Source: Mrakia gelida (Eukaryota > Basidiomycota > Tremellomycetes > Cystofilobasidiales > Mrakiaceae). Taken from it: 64,000 nucleotides of DNA. Position 1 is the first letter of the stretch. Each line of letters starts with the position of its first letter. Location of the stretch: contig BRON01000003.1 of the NCBI GenBank assembly GCA_024345305.1, positions 930,001-994,000 of the forward strand. The letters are read 5' to 3'. Position numbers and translations under genes: made by a program. Under the pieces are notes generated by a model. It ran no database searches. It was not told the DNA's origin and was given only the letters and a program-made list of their open reading frames with translations. Positions 10,793 through 20,567 of this stretch are shown one piece after another.

Positions 10793-13174
10793 CTACTCCT
10801 CGGATCCGAGCACGTCGCTGTACTGAGGACCGAATCGAGCGAGATCAAGAGACTCCTGATACTCCGCCTCAGCTCGGATGCTGAAGGCAGAAGAAAGAGG
10901 TGAGTCAGACGCCGTCAGTCGCGTCGGAGGAGTGAACGAGCACGGACGCGAAGGGACGAAAGCACTCACGCGTCATTCTTCGCTCGAGTGGCTTGCTGCT
11001 TCTGAACCTTGGCGTTGACCTTCTCGCTATGAGGAGGGAGAAAGGAAGAGAGAGGATGGTCAGTGAGATGTTCGTTCAGTCTTCGACGCGACGGTCGATC
11101 AGACGGGCGAACGAGGGACTGACACGTGGGCACGATGGGCTTCAGGTCCTCCGTGAAGTCGAAGAGCGAGAGATTCGACAGCGGCAGTGATGTAGCTTGT
11201 GGCGAAGGCGAAGGAAGAAGAAGAGTGGAGACGAAGTCAGCATCGAATCGATTCAACTCGACGCGTCACTCGATATCTCGTCCCACTCACTGCATAGCGT
11301 TCGCGCTCCTCGATCCGTACTGCGAACAGAGAACGGGAAGTTGAGCGAGGCTTTGAGATGGTCGTGCGAGGCACCAGTTACCTGGAGTCGAGCCGTGAGA
11401 TGGGAGAGATCGTCCTTCTTGATCTTGAAAGTCGTGACAGCGTCCGCCTTGTGGATCATCGTTCGGTTGACGACCTCAGCGCATCGGTACCTCCACTCCG
11501 ACTTCCAGGAATCTCGAGGTTCAGCTTTCCTCTCGGGGAGACTGTTCGAAGAGAACGAGAACGAGAACGAAGTCAGCTCGAGGAACGAAAAGCGAAACTC
11601 GAGGAAACGTGGACGAACAGATTCGTGTTGTCGATCCTGTTGAGCAGAGACAAAGTATGAAATGGTCAGCACAGCTGTGCGCATACAGAGGCGAGTCGGA
11701 GAGAAGATCGCCTACCAGTCGCCGTAGAAGTCGATCTGCTCGAGAAGCTTGCCTCTCTCCTTTCCCTCCAACGCACTCTCAGAGGCAGGAGCGGGTCTTC
11801 GACCACAGCCAACAACGAAGTCCGACTAGACGAAGGAACATGCAGAGAGGCATCAGTGGCCGGTCGGAGACCACCGTCACTTGCTCTCAATCTCGAGACG
11901 CGACGCTCACGCACCTTCGCTGCAGCAGCTCCCGCGAACCTCGTCGCCTTCGCCTCCCACGCAGAGGTCTCCTCCCTCCACCTCTGATCAAACTCCTTCC
12001 TCACGCCAAGCATGTAGGAGGCTCTCTCCTTGTCGAGGAAGTTGACGAGGCTCCTCCCTTCGTCCTCCTGAACGCGACGAACGTCGTGAACCTCCCAATC
12101 CTCGTTCGAGATCCCCCATCCGTCCTGCGAGACCTTGAAGGTGTGCGAAAAGATCTTCCTCGCTTCTCCCGGAGATCGATCCGAGGGTCCGACGAAGGAG
12201 AAGGAGCGCTGAGACCACGAAATCTGGCCGAGAGGAGAGACGATGACGGCGTGATCAGGCGAAGAGGGGAAGTGGTACTTGAAGAGGACCTGTGGGAGAG
12301 AAGAACGAGAGGGAGGAGGCAGCTCAGTCAGCACCTTGCTGAGAGGAGCTGGGGGATGCGAGAACGAAAGGCAGAGGAAGGAGGCAGCTGCGCTCGAACC
12401 GACCTGAAAGACGACTGTTTCGTTGGAGGAGAGGGAAGAGAGGAAGAGTTAGCAACGAAGGAACAGTACGAGAAGACTCGGGTGACTCACCATCTCGGTA
12501 GACCGTTCTGAAGAATCTGCAAGTCCCAGCGAGTGCGAGGTGGTCTCTGAGCTGCATGCGAGAAGAAGGAAGGAAACGAGATCGAGGTGAGCTCGAGCTC
12601 ACCTCCCTCCCTCCCTCCTCCACATCTCCCTCCTTCGTTCCACTCACGTCCAAGTCAGAATCAAACGAGATGATTCTGTAGAGGAGAGAGTCAGCTGTAT
12701 GTTCTCCAAGTCGGAGAGAAAGACAAAGGGAAAGAGAAAGAGGAAGAGGACGAACTGATCAAGCACCTCGACGGGGAAGCAACCGAGATCAGGATGAGGA
12801 CCCTTCTTCTTCGTCCTCTTGAGGTCCTTCCACTTCGGGAGCTTGGGGACCTTCTTCTTGGCTTCCTTCTTCTGCTTCTTCTTCTTCGGAGCTGACTTGC
12901 TCCTTCGGCGCTCGTCTTCGAAGCTGGATCCATCCTCCTCAGCAGGGTCGCTCCTCGTGAGGTCGATGATGGAGCGCTGTCCGTCCTCGTCCTCGTCGTC
13001 GTCGTCTCGAACCTTCCTTTTGAGCGAGCGAGAGGAAGTGGAGGTAGAAGCGTAGTCTCGAGGGGACATGGTGGAGACCTGAGGTTTCGAGGTGGTTGGA
13101 CGTTCGGGAGATGCCTCATGCATCGCCTCCCTCTCCTCCTCCGGCTCAGGGGTTCGAGACTGCGCCACGACCAT
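10793..13174 (-). CDS. F-box-like protein with XPA-like C-terminal segment, copy 2
   Basis: This is a paralogue of the gene at 8067-10511, in tandem, 281 bases away. Features in order: an acidic/Ser-rich N-terminus with LKRKVRDDDDEDEDG; a Lys-rich stretch; the F-box-like GCFPVEVLDQIISFDSDLD, then LRDHLALAGTCRFFRTVYR; SFSFVGPSDRSPGEARKIF; and the XPA-like TMIHKADAVTTFKIKKDDL. Exon 1 (12756-13174) and exon 2 (12648-12675, 28 nt) end at the same protein positions as in copy 1, so the introns predate the duplication. This copy has an extra intron around an 11-nt exon (12404-12414) where copy 1 is continuous, and its C-terminus is unrelated in detail (SDVLGSEE). I checked the first exons and most C-terminal exons; some central joins are less certain. 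The start could instead be one of two internal Met codons (near 13119 or 13068). The function as an SCF adaptor is inferred from the F-box only. Confidence 0.75.
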
Positions 13175-13519
13175 CTCTTGACGACGAGCTGAGGAGATCT
13201 GGGAGCTACTCTGATAAGATCGGACCAGTAGGAGACGATGTCGTTGGCCGCTCGGCCAAGAAGGCCTCGTTAGAGGTCCGCGAAGCTTGAAGGCGAGGAG
13301 GAGATCGAGAGTGTCGACGCGTTCAACGAAGGCCCGTTCCCTTTAGACTCGTTTGATCTGCGTGATATTGGCGGAGAATGGATAGATATACAGGTCGAGG
13401 TGTTTACTCGTCAAGTCAAAAGGTTGCATATGTGCTGCCGAGCAAGATGACGAACCTGAAAGTCGACGACGCGACGACGCGACTCAATATTCTTTCCTTC
13501 GAACGAGCCTGATCCCTAC
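13175..13519. other. Upstream region of F-box copy 2
   Basis: I see no gene here. There is a small inverted repeat at 13244-13259 (TTGGCC arms around a short loop) and one GACGCGTT-type site near 13318. The right half is more A/T-rich than its surroundings and merges into the glucanase relic. Confidence 0.4.
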
Positions 13520-13745
13520 CGTCGCAAGCGCGGTTTGGCATATTCGCCCGATGGTGTGATCCTTCCATACTGTAAGAACCCGTTTCTATACTCCAAAACG
13601 AAGGAGAAACGAAGCACTCGTCTCTCCCTTGCTTCCCTTCACCTCGCTCAACCGTCCTTCCTCTCTGTCCAAAGCTGACCTTCTCCTCCTTCCTTTCTTG
13701 CCTCAGGTGGAGTTGAGCTAGTGTTTATCGCCAACATGCAAATCA
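13520..13745 (+). pseudogene. Inverted, truncated copy of the 5' part of the neighbouring GH17 glucanase gene
   Basis: The stretch encoding LAYSPDGVILPY, the donor GTAAGA, a whole intron and the first bases of the next exon (CGVE) match exon 2, intron 2 and exon 3 of the GH17 gene at 14025-16483, but on the opposite strand. In the intact gene the same segment runs from about 16272 down to 16090. The intron is recognisably the same: both share CTTCACCTCGCTCAACCGTC and the TACTCC, GACCTTCTCC and TTCCT stretches. After a few codons of exon 3 the similarity stops, and the rest of the enzyme, with both catalytic Glu residues, is absent. No signal peptide or start codon in frame is evident. This is therefore a gene fragment. 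Retention of intron sequence points to DNA-level duplication, not reverse transcription. Confidence 0.85.
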
Positions 13746-14024
13746 ATCGCACCCAGTGTCCTTGTGAGCTAAGCTCGAAACCTAAAAAAGCAAAAGAACG
13801 GAGGGTTCGGAGGGGAGGGAGGGGACGGAGAGGGAGGGAGGGAGGGAGGCAAAGAAAGGGAAAAAGAAGGATACAGTAGTAGATGAAGCGAGTGCGATGC
13901 GATTGCGAAAACGTCCAAGCAAGTTCAGGAAAAGAGGAGAAAGAGAGAGAAGAGATCGGACGCTAATTAGGGGTGCGAGAGATCAGACGAGAGGGAATAC
14001 CCAGTTTTACTACGACACGACGCT

Positions 14025-16483
14025 CTAGATCAAGGGGAGACCGACTAGCAAAGCTCCAGCGGCGATAATCCAAGCAGGACCCCCGAGAGATGCTGACCGT
14101 CCAGCTCCTCCGGTGTTGCTGGAGGATGTCGAGGTCGAGGACGCGCCGGAGGCGGTGGAGCTTCCAGAGGCAGAGGTTCCAGAGCCAGCGGAGAGCTTGA
14201 GCTGGGAAACGGTTCCTCCAGTGGGAGAGGTGACTAGAAAGAAAGTGAGACGAGGTCAGACGACGAAATCGAGAGACGAAGAGAAAAGACAGACTACGAG
14301 GCGACGAACCTTCACAGGTGGGAAGCGTGACGGCCTTGAGAGTCCTGTTGGGGTAGAAGAGTCCCCAATGCTGCTCAACTCCTCCGTAGATAGCCTTCCA
14401 GGTCTCGTCCTTGAACTCGCTGGAGAAGAGAAGGCGAAACGTCGGGTCAGTCGCGTTGAGATGGGCGAGGTCCTCGTCCCGTCCTTTCCTCGAGTCACGA
14501 CAAGCAAGGGCGAGATTAAAAGCTCACAAGAAGAAGTAGTTGGTGCTGTTGTCGTTGGCGGAGCAGACGAAGGTGTCGAGGAAGGTCTGGAGTCCAGCGA
14601 GGTCGGCGGGGGAGTTGGCTCCGTTGTTGGCGAGGGACGCGTTGTCGGATTCCTGAAGAACGACGAGAAGGTCAGGTCCTGAGCGGCGAGCCAAAACAGA
14701 GGAATATTTACTCACTGTCGGCCACCCGGTCTCGGCTATGAACATGGCCCTAATGAGACAAGAGAAGTTCAGTCTCGACCTCGAAGAGAAGGGGGCGAGG
14801 GTGGAGCGAGACTCACGGGTTGTTGGAGGCCTGAGCGCAGATATCGGTGTCGAACTCCTTGAAGAAGTTCGTAGTCCAAGCAGCGGCACCAGCAGCGTCG
14901 ACGGATCCGAACCCTGCGAGCGAAATGGAGGGAGAGGGTCAGACCTGCTTGAAAACGCGTCGCTCGATCCGTTGCTCAGGCTTTGAACGACTCACAGGGG
15001 TGCACGTTCGCCATGACGAAATCAGCCCCAGCGCATAGAGGAACCGTAACGGCCGATCCAGCATCAGCCGTTCCGAGAGGAATGACCTTGTCGAGGTTGA
15101 GAGCTTGGATTGTTGCTACGGAACAGCGAAACAAGGGAGGGATTCCAGGTCAGCGCGACCGTTCGACGAAACCAGAGCAGTCGAACTGAGAACTGACCGT
15201 TGGTGGTCTGGATGTAGGCGAGGAGCTTGGTCCTAGCAGCAACTCCAGCAGCGTCGGTAGCGACACCGTCTCCGTACGATTCTGAGCGAAAGAGAACGAC
15301 GCGAGTCAGCGATCTCGTTCGAAGGACGTTCCAGAACGAACTCACGAAGCAGGTACTCGTTTCCAACAGTGATTCCGGCGATGTGGTCAGTCCCGTAGGC
15401 AGCGATGGCCTCCACGATGGCGTTGACTTGTCGTTCGTAAACCTTGAAATAGAAATCAAACGCGGGGAGGAGAAAGAGGGACGTCGTTCTCGGTCAGGCT
15501 CCCAGAAAACTTCAAGGGACGAGCTCAAGGACCCACAGTGTCGTTTCCGTCAATCTGTGAAATATAGAGCAGCTAGGAGTCAGTGAGAGTGGTGCGAGAA
15601 GAGGACGAAGACGAAAGAAAACGCGTCGAAGAAGATGAGAGACGACGGCGGACGAACGTAGATTCCCAGGTGAACGGACAAATCAGCGTTGGTGTCCTGG
15701 ATGGCCTGAAGGACGAGAGCAGTCTGGTTGCAGTCCGACGCGCTATAGAAACAAAGAACGAGTGAAAAGCAGTCAGTATTGGGACGAGAGCGAGTGTCGA
15801 AGTCGGTCTGCTTCGAAACGACCTCCTCTTCACATTCCGCGGGCTGAGACTCCCCTGTCGTCCCTCCTCTGCCCAGATGTACCTCGCAGCAGTACACAGG
15901 CCTCCTCCAAGCCTAGCACGGCGCTGGTGGAGGCTCCCTAGGCTCAAGAGAATTATCTATCGAGCGTTTTGCGGAGGAGGTCGCCAAGGGAGGAGCTTGC
16001 GTCGTCACGGATCGAAAGGCGAAGAAACTCACTACAGCCTGATCCTAGGAGTCATCTGAGCGAGGAGAATGATGTCGTCCGTAACCTGCGACTGCTCAGC
16101 TCCACCTGAGGGAGGAAAGGAAGGAGGAGAAGGTCAGGACGGTTGAAGGAAGGACGGTTGAGCGAGGTGAAGGAAAGCTAGGGAGTTCCTCCTTCGCTTT
16201 GGAGTATAGAAACGGCTTCTTACAGTAAGGAAGGATCACTCCGTCGGGCGAATATGCTAATCCGTACATGGACTGTGTATTTGCGAGTATAGTAGAGGTT
16301 TTGGAGGTCAGAAGAGCTCGAAAGAACGAAGGGAGGGAAGGAAAGGAGGAGGAAGGAGCTCAAAGGGAGGAGCAAAGCTCCTCCCTCCCTTTCTTTACTC
16401 ACCCTCGTGAGAGCCGAATTCAGAGTAGCAGCAGCAAGCGTACCCGACGCTGTAGCAAGAGTGATGAGGAGGGAGGCGAGCAT
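14025..16483 (-). CDS. Secreted, GPI-anchored GH17 glucan endo-1,3-beta-glucosidase
   Basis: This is a cell-wall enzyme of the Bgl2/Scw family that hydrolyses or rearranges beta-1,3-glucan. Thirteen exons close in frame to 393 residues. A signal peptide starts at MLASLLITLATASGTLAAA. The family start YGLAYSP follows. The general acid/base Glu is in GITVGNEYLL, ANVHPWFG is present, and the nucleophile Glu is in FIAETGWPT. After TCEVTSPTGG the chain becomes Ser/Thr/Gly-rich and ends in a hydrophobic helix (PAWIIAAGALLVGLPLI), the pattern of a GPI attachment signal. Exon 5 is 18 nt (15537-15554) and exon 10 is 34 nt (14716-14749). A donor at about 16550 and an acceptor one base before the ATG suggest a 5' leader intron. 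A truncated inverted copy of its 5' end lies 280 bases beyond its 3' end. Confidence 0.93.
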
Positions 16484-17386
16484 GCTGAAGGAGGAGGGAG
16501 GGAGGGAAGGAGAAGATCGATGTTTGAAGGAAAACACCGAGGTTCGAGCTCACACCCAAGGTTGATTTCAAGAAGGGGCAGTGCCGCAGCCTGGTTACGA
16601 CCACGTCTAAGTTGGTCTCTAATTTCTTAGCTGACTTTTCAGGGAGGCCGCTGGCCTCCCTGACGATAGCTGAGAGAAAGAGGAGGTCAAAAAACTGGCA
16701 CAGAGCGAGAGGGAAGAGAGGGGTCTTCGACCGCCTCTTGCTCGACGCGTCGTTCTTGTTTTTGCTTTCTTTTCGAGCGGTTCTCGAAGTCGCACCCTAA
16801 AAATCGATTGCAACACATCCCCAAAGGATCTGCTCTTTCAATGTCCATCTCAGGAGATTCCCGTAGATCGTTGTGTCACCCAAAACAGCGAGCTGTTCGA
16901 AGACGAGCTCCCTCCCACGAATCGAATCGACGCGCTCTTTCAAGTCGCTCTCTGTTCCTCATTGCCCTCGCTTCGACTTCGCATAGAACTAGACTTCTCT
17001 CTCAAAAGCTGAGCGAGGGAAGCTACCGAACGAGGCGCAAACGCGCACCCAAACTTACGGCGAGTCTCGACGCGTCGTTCTTTTCCCTCTTATCCTATAC
17101 CCACTTCGCCACTCCGATAAAACCACCATCAAAGCACATACAGACATACAGACACCTATCACTACTAACTAACTAATTAACCACGTCTACTTGTCCCACC
17201 CAACCAAGAAGTCCAAGAAACGAAACCCTGCACGCCTCTTCCTCTCCCGCTCGCGTCCCTCTCAGCTCAATAAAACCCCATTCCCGTCCCACCCATCTCT
17301 CCTGCACCCGCACCTAAGCCCATCCCACCAGGTCCGATCCAAGCTCTCCTCCCAACACCTGTTTTCGAACCCAAACGCAAAACGAG
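16484..17386. other. Promoter side of GH17 and 3' side of the next gene
   Basis: I see no convincing coding exon. On the minus strand, the part next to GH17 looks like a leader with one intron (donor near 16550). A perfect hairpin lies at 16639-16663. The + strand open frame near 16808-17176 has no family features or exon structure. Around 17160 there is a short (CTAA) run. Confidence 0.5.
16639..16663. repeat. Perfect inverted repeat, 11-bp stem with 3-nt loop
   Basis: Arms TCAGGGAGGCC and GGCCTCCCTGA are exact reverse complements around GCT. It lies about 160 bases upstream of the GH17 start codon, in or near the transcribed leader. It could be a protein-binding site or an RNA stem. Its GC-rich stem has no following T run on either strand, so an intrinsic-terminator reading is unlikely and would not apply to Pol II. 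Confidence 0.7.
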
Positions 17387-19543
17387 TCAGCGAACCGGAC
17401 CGAACGCGCTCCCTCTCCCGCTCCTTCCACACCCTTTTTTCGCCTCGCCCGCGCGCTCGCTAACGCTCGCGGACTGACCCAAATCATCCACATGCCACAC
17501 ATCAGCTCTTCTCGCTCCGTTCTCCGGGCCATAGTCCGTCGGGATCCTTGCTCTTTTGGAGACGGCGACGGGACGAACGGTCGATTCGAGGGAGTCTGGG
17601 TCGATAGGGGAAGAAGGAAGGTGGTAGTAGAAGGAGGAGCGGTATCGTCCGTGTCCCTGGCCACCGATCGAAGTGGAAGGGGTTTCGGGTGGTGGTGGGG
17701 AGGAGCTGAAGCGAAAGACGAAAGACGCAACAAAAAGGACGAGGCAGAGGGTCAGCGAAACGAGACGAACTCGAGTCGAGCTGGGCTCGGTGGCAAGGGA
17801 AAGAAAGGAAGAGAGTGTTCGCTCACAAATCCATCATCCCCCACAAGAAATCCTTCGACGCGTGAAACATGAGCAAGGCTCCTGCGAGGGGTTGGGAGGG
17901 GAGGGAGAAGTAACCTGACCAGTCGTACCAGGAGGGCGTGTCGGAGTCGGTGGGTGTGAGAAGTTCGTCTGAAGAGGCTGAAGGGAGGGAGGAGGTGGTT
18001 GATTCGGGAGAGGATGAAGAGTTGGTGCTGGTGTTGGCGAGAGGGGAGGAAGTTGGAGGTTGGGTTTGAGCGGCGACGAAGACCTGGGACGCGACGAAAC
18101 GAAACGAACGCGAAAGGGAGTGAGCTCGAGCTCACAGCACAGCGAGAAGACGGCAGGAGCGGGGAGTTTGGTAGAAACATGAACGTACAGATTCCCTCTC
18201 CTCGAAAAACCTCAGCAAAACCTCTCCCCTGTCCTCCCCTCCTCCTCTCACCGTCCCCTTTCGTCCCACCGTCGTGCCGCCTCCCTCTCCCTCACCGACA
18301 CCGAGAATCGCTCCTCTCACCGATCCAACCATACTTCCTCTCCACGTCCCTCCCGCTTCCCTCGCAGTATAAAACGAGCTCCCACCCACACTGGCAACCG
18401 TCCCGCTCCTCATCCTCCTCGAATGAACTCGTCGAATCGTCGTTCCCGAGGGTCCCAAGCTGAGTTGATCGGGGAGACCTGCTTGAGCCTGATGGTTGGG
18501 AGAGAGGAGCGTGCGAAGAGAGATATCGGAGGGAGAGTTTCGAAGGTCTTGGAACTGGGAGGAGGAGGGACGTTGGGAGGAGGGGAAGGTCGGTGTGGGA
18601 GGAGGAGGGCCAGGGAGTCCGTCGAGGATTGAGGACGAGGAGGGCGAAGGAGTAAGGAGGATGGAAGGAGAAGATATTTGTGTTGGGACTGGAGCTGGTT
18701 GGTAGGGTTCGATGGGACCTGTCTTGCGGTCGAGGAGGTTGAGACCTCTTTGGAGGGAGGGGGAGAGGGAAGAGGAGGTAGGGGTGTCGTTCGGATTGAC
18801 GAAGAAGTCGTTGGATTTGGTGGTGATTTCTGAGCCTTCAGTGACGAGAGGAGGGCAGACTCCTACGACCGCTTGGGAGGAGAGAGTTGAGGATGATCCT
18901 TCTGGCTCCTGAGGAGAAGAAGAAGGAGAGGAGGGATGCTCGTCGACGTTGACCTCGTCCTCTTTTTCTTGGTCCAAAACGACGTCTCCCTCCCTTCCCA
19001 GCACACCGATGACCTCCCCGCTCTGCTCGTCTACGAGTACGACCGAGTTCCTGTATTCGCTGAGATCCCGCCTGGGTGTCTTCTCTCGTGCCCAAGGGTT
19101 CGACGAAGGAGGAGGAGGAGGGACGATAACAGAGGAGGTAGACGGGACCTCGCCCTCTTGAGGTTGATCGACGGCGAGAGCTGCTGTTGATTCTTGAAGA
19201 GTGTAGGTCGGAAGGATATCGGATGTAGAGGGAGAAGAGGGGGTTCGGAAGACGTCCATCATCTAGGGAAGAGCGTGCTGGTGGTTGATGGGAAAGTTTC
19301 GATCCTAGCCAAGAGGAGGAGGATGCGAGGAAGTAGAGGGGGGAACGAGAGCAGGGACGCCCCTCTGAAGGTGGAGAGGAGGCGAGTAAGAGTTCCTAGC
19401 CTAGATGGGAAGAAGATACGGTTGAGATGATGAGCCCTTCGTAAGAAGCAAGCTCGAGAAAGTAGCAGAGGGCAGAAAGGAGGAAGAGAACGAACCTCTT
19501 CCGAGCTCATCAGGCTGTTGAGCTTTGTTGAGCTCGACGCCAT
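17387..19543 (-). CDS. Unrecognised Ser/Pro-rich protein
   Basis: I do not recognise this protein. Four exons (19496-19543, 18189-19262, 17827-18083, 17387-17705) close in frame to 565 residues. The first short exon (MASSSTKLNSLMSSEE) joins in frame to the large exon; alternatively translation starts at the tandem ATGs at 19262/19259. The only ordered-looking piece in the first third is EYRNSVVLVDEQSGEVIGVL, a beta-hairpin-like motif seen in several fungal proteins of unknown role. The middle is Ser/Pro/Thr-rich and disordered. The region with basic and Gly residues (RRVHSRRMRSGTVASVGG) could be a phosphorylated or nucleic-acid-binding part. The last third holds SWYDWSGYFSLPSQPLAG, LLMFHASKDFLWGMMDF and, near the end, DYGPENGARRADVWHVDDL. 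No signal peptide or clear membrane helix is seen. Confidence 0.65.
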
Positions 19544-20567
19544 CTCCTCCACTGGACAGCTCGAGAACTTTTCGAGGGAGATCAAGAGACGATAACGATC
19601 GAACCCGCACTCGAAAGGAACATCGAGCTGGTCTGGTAGCGAAGGCGAGAGCGAGGGCGAAGAGAGGGAGGAAGAGATGCTGGCGGTTGAGAAGCAGCGT
19701 TTCGAGGGTCTCGTCCTCCTTCGTTCGTCTCGCCTGTCGTGCTCAAAAAAACTGGTCCAGCAGTCCCTTGGAGAACTCGAAGCTCAGAGAGGGAAAGCTT
19801 TGGTAGCTCCTCAAACGGAGGCAGATGAGCGGAACGAGTAAACCCCAGAGTCGAGCGCTTTTGCATGCTCTCCAGACGCGTCGCAGAACGATTCAGATTT
19901 TGACATACTTGTAAGTGGTGTAGCTTGGTACAGCCTTCTTCAGAAAAGCGAGCGAGAGAGGGAAAGAAAAAAAAAACAGAAGCCCCAAAAAGGAGAAGAG
20001 ACGGGAAGAGTCCCAAAAGAGAAAGAAGCGAGCGAAAGCAAAAGCAAAGCGGAACGACGCGTCGTCCAACAAGAAAGACCCAAGAAGAAACGGGGATGGG
20101 AGTCCAGAGCCGAGACAATGGCGAACGGGACGAAGAAGAGGAGCTAGAGCTAGAGTATAGGCATTAAGGAAGAGAGGGTGGGAGGGGTGACTTTTCGAGG
20201 CGGACGGGAGGGAAAGAAAGAAGAGGAAAGAAAGAGATCGTTACAAAGGAAGTGAGGAAAGGAAAAGAGCAAGGAGAAGACTAGGGTGAAGTAGGATTTG
20301 AGACTGGACTAGGGGTGAGAGGGAAGGAAGAAAAGCACGGAAGGGAGGTGGTACAAGGTAGAGAGAGACTGAACGAAGGAAAGGAACGAGGCTGGCGAAA
20401 GGAAGGGGAACTCGACCGTCTTTTCTGTTGACAGGGGAGGTTGACCGAGGCTGGGTTGTATTGGGTTGGGAGCTGGGAGAGGGAGGTGAGGTAGCACGAG
20501 AGAAGCTGAAGGGACCGACGCGATGAGGCGAGCGAGGCGAGGCGGAACGAGGGAGCCGAAAGCGAGC
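19544..20567. other. Intergenic between two minus-strand genes
   Basis: This region holds the leader of the Ser/Pro-rich gene and the 3' end of the phosphatase gene. It is purine-rich on the + strand. One GACGCGTC site lies near 20057. I see no supported exon or RNA. Confidence 0.5.

Noticed and set aside
16808..17176. + strand open frame of 122 residues upstream of GH17
   Set aside because: It has no domain, no leader and no splice-conserved ends. It is better explained as untranslated sequence.
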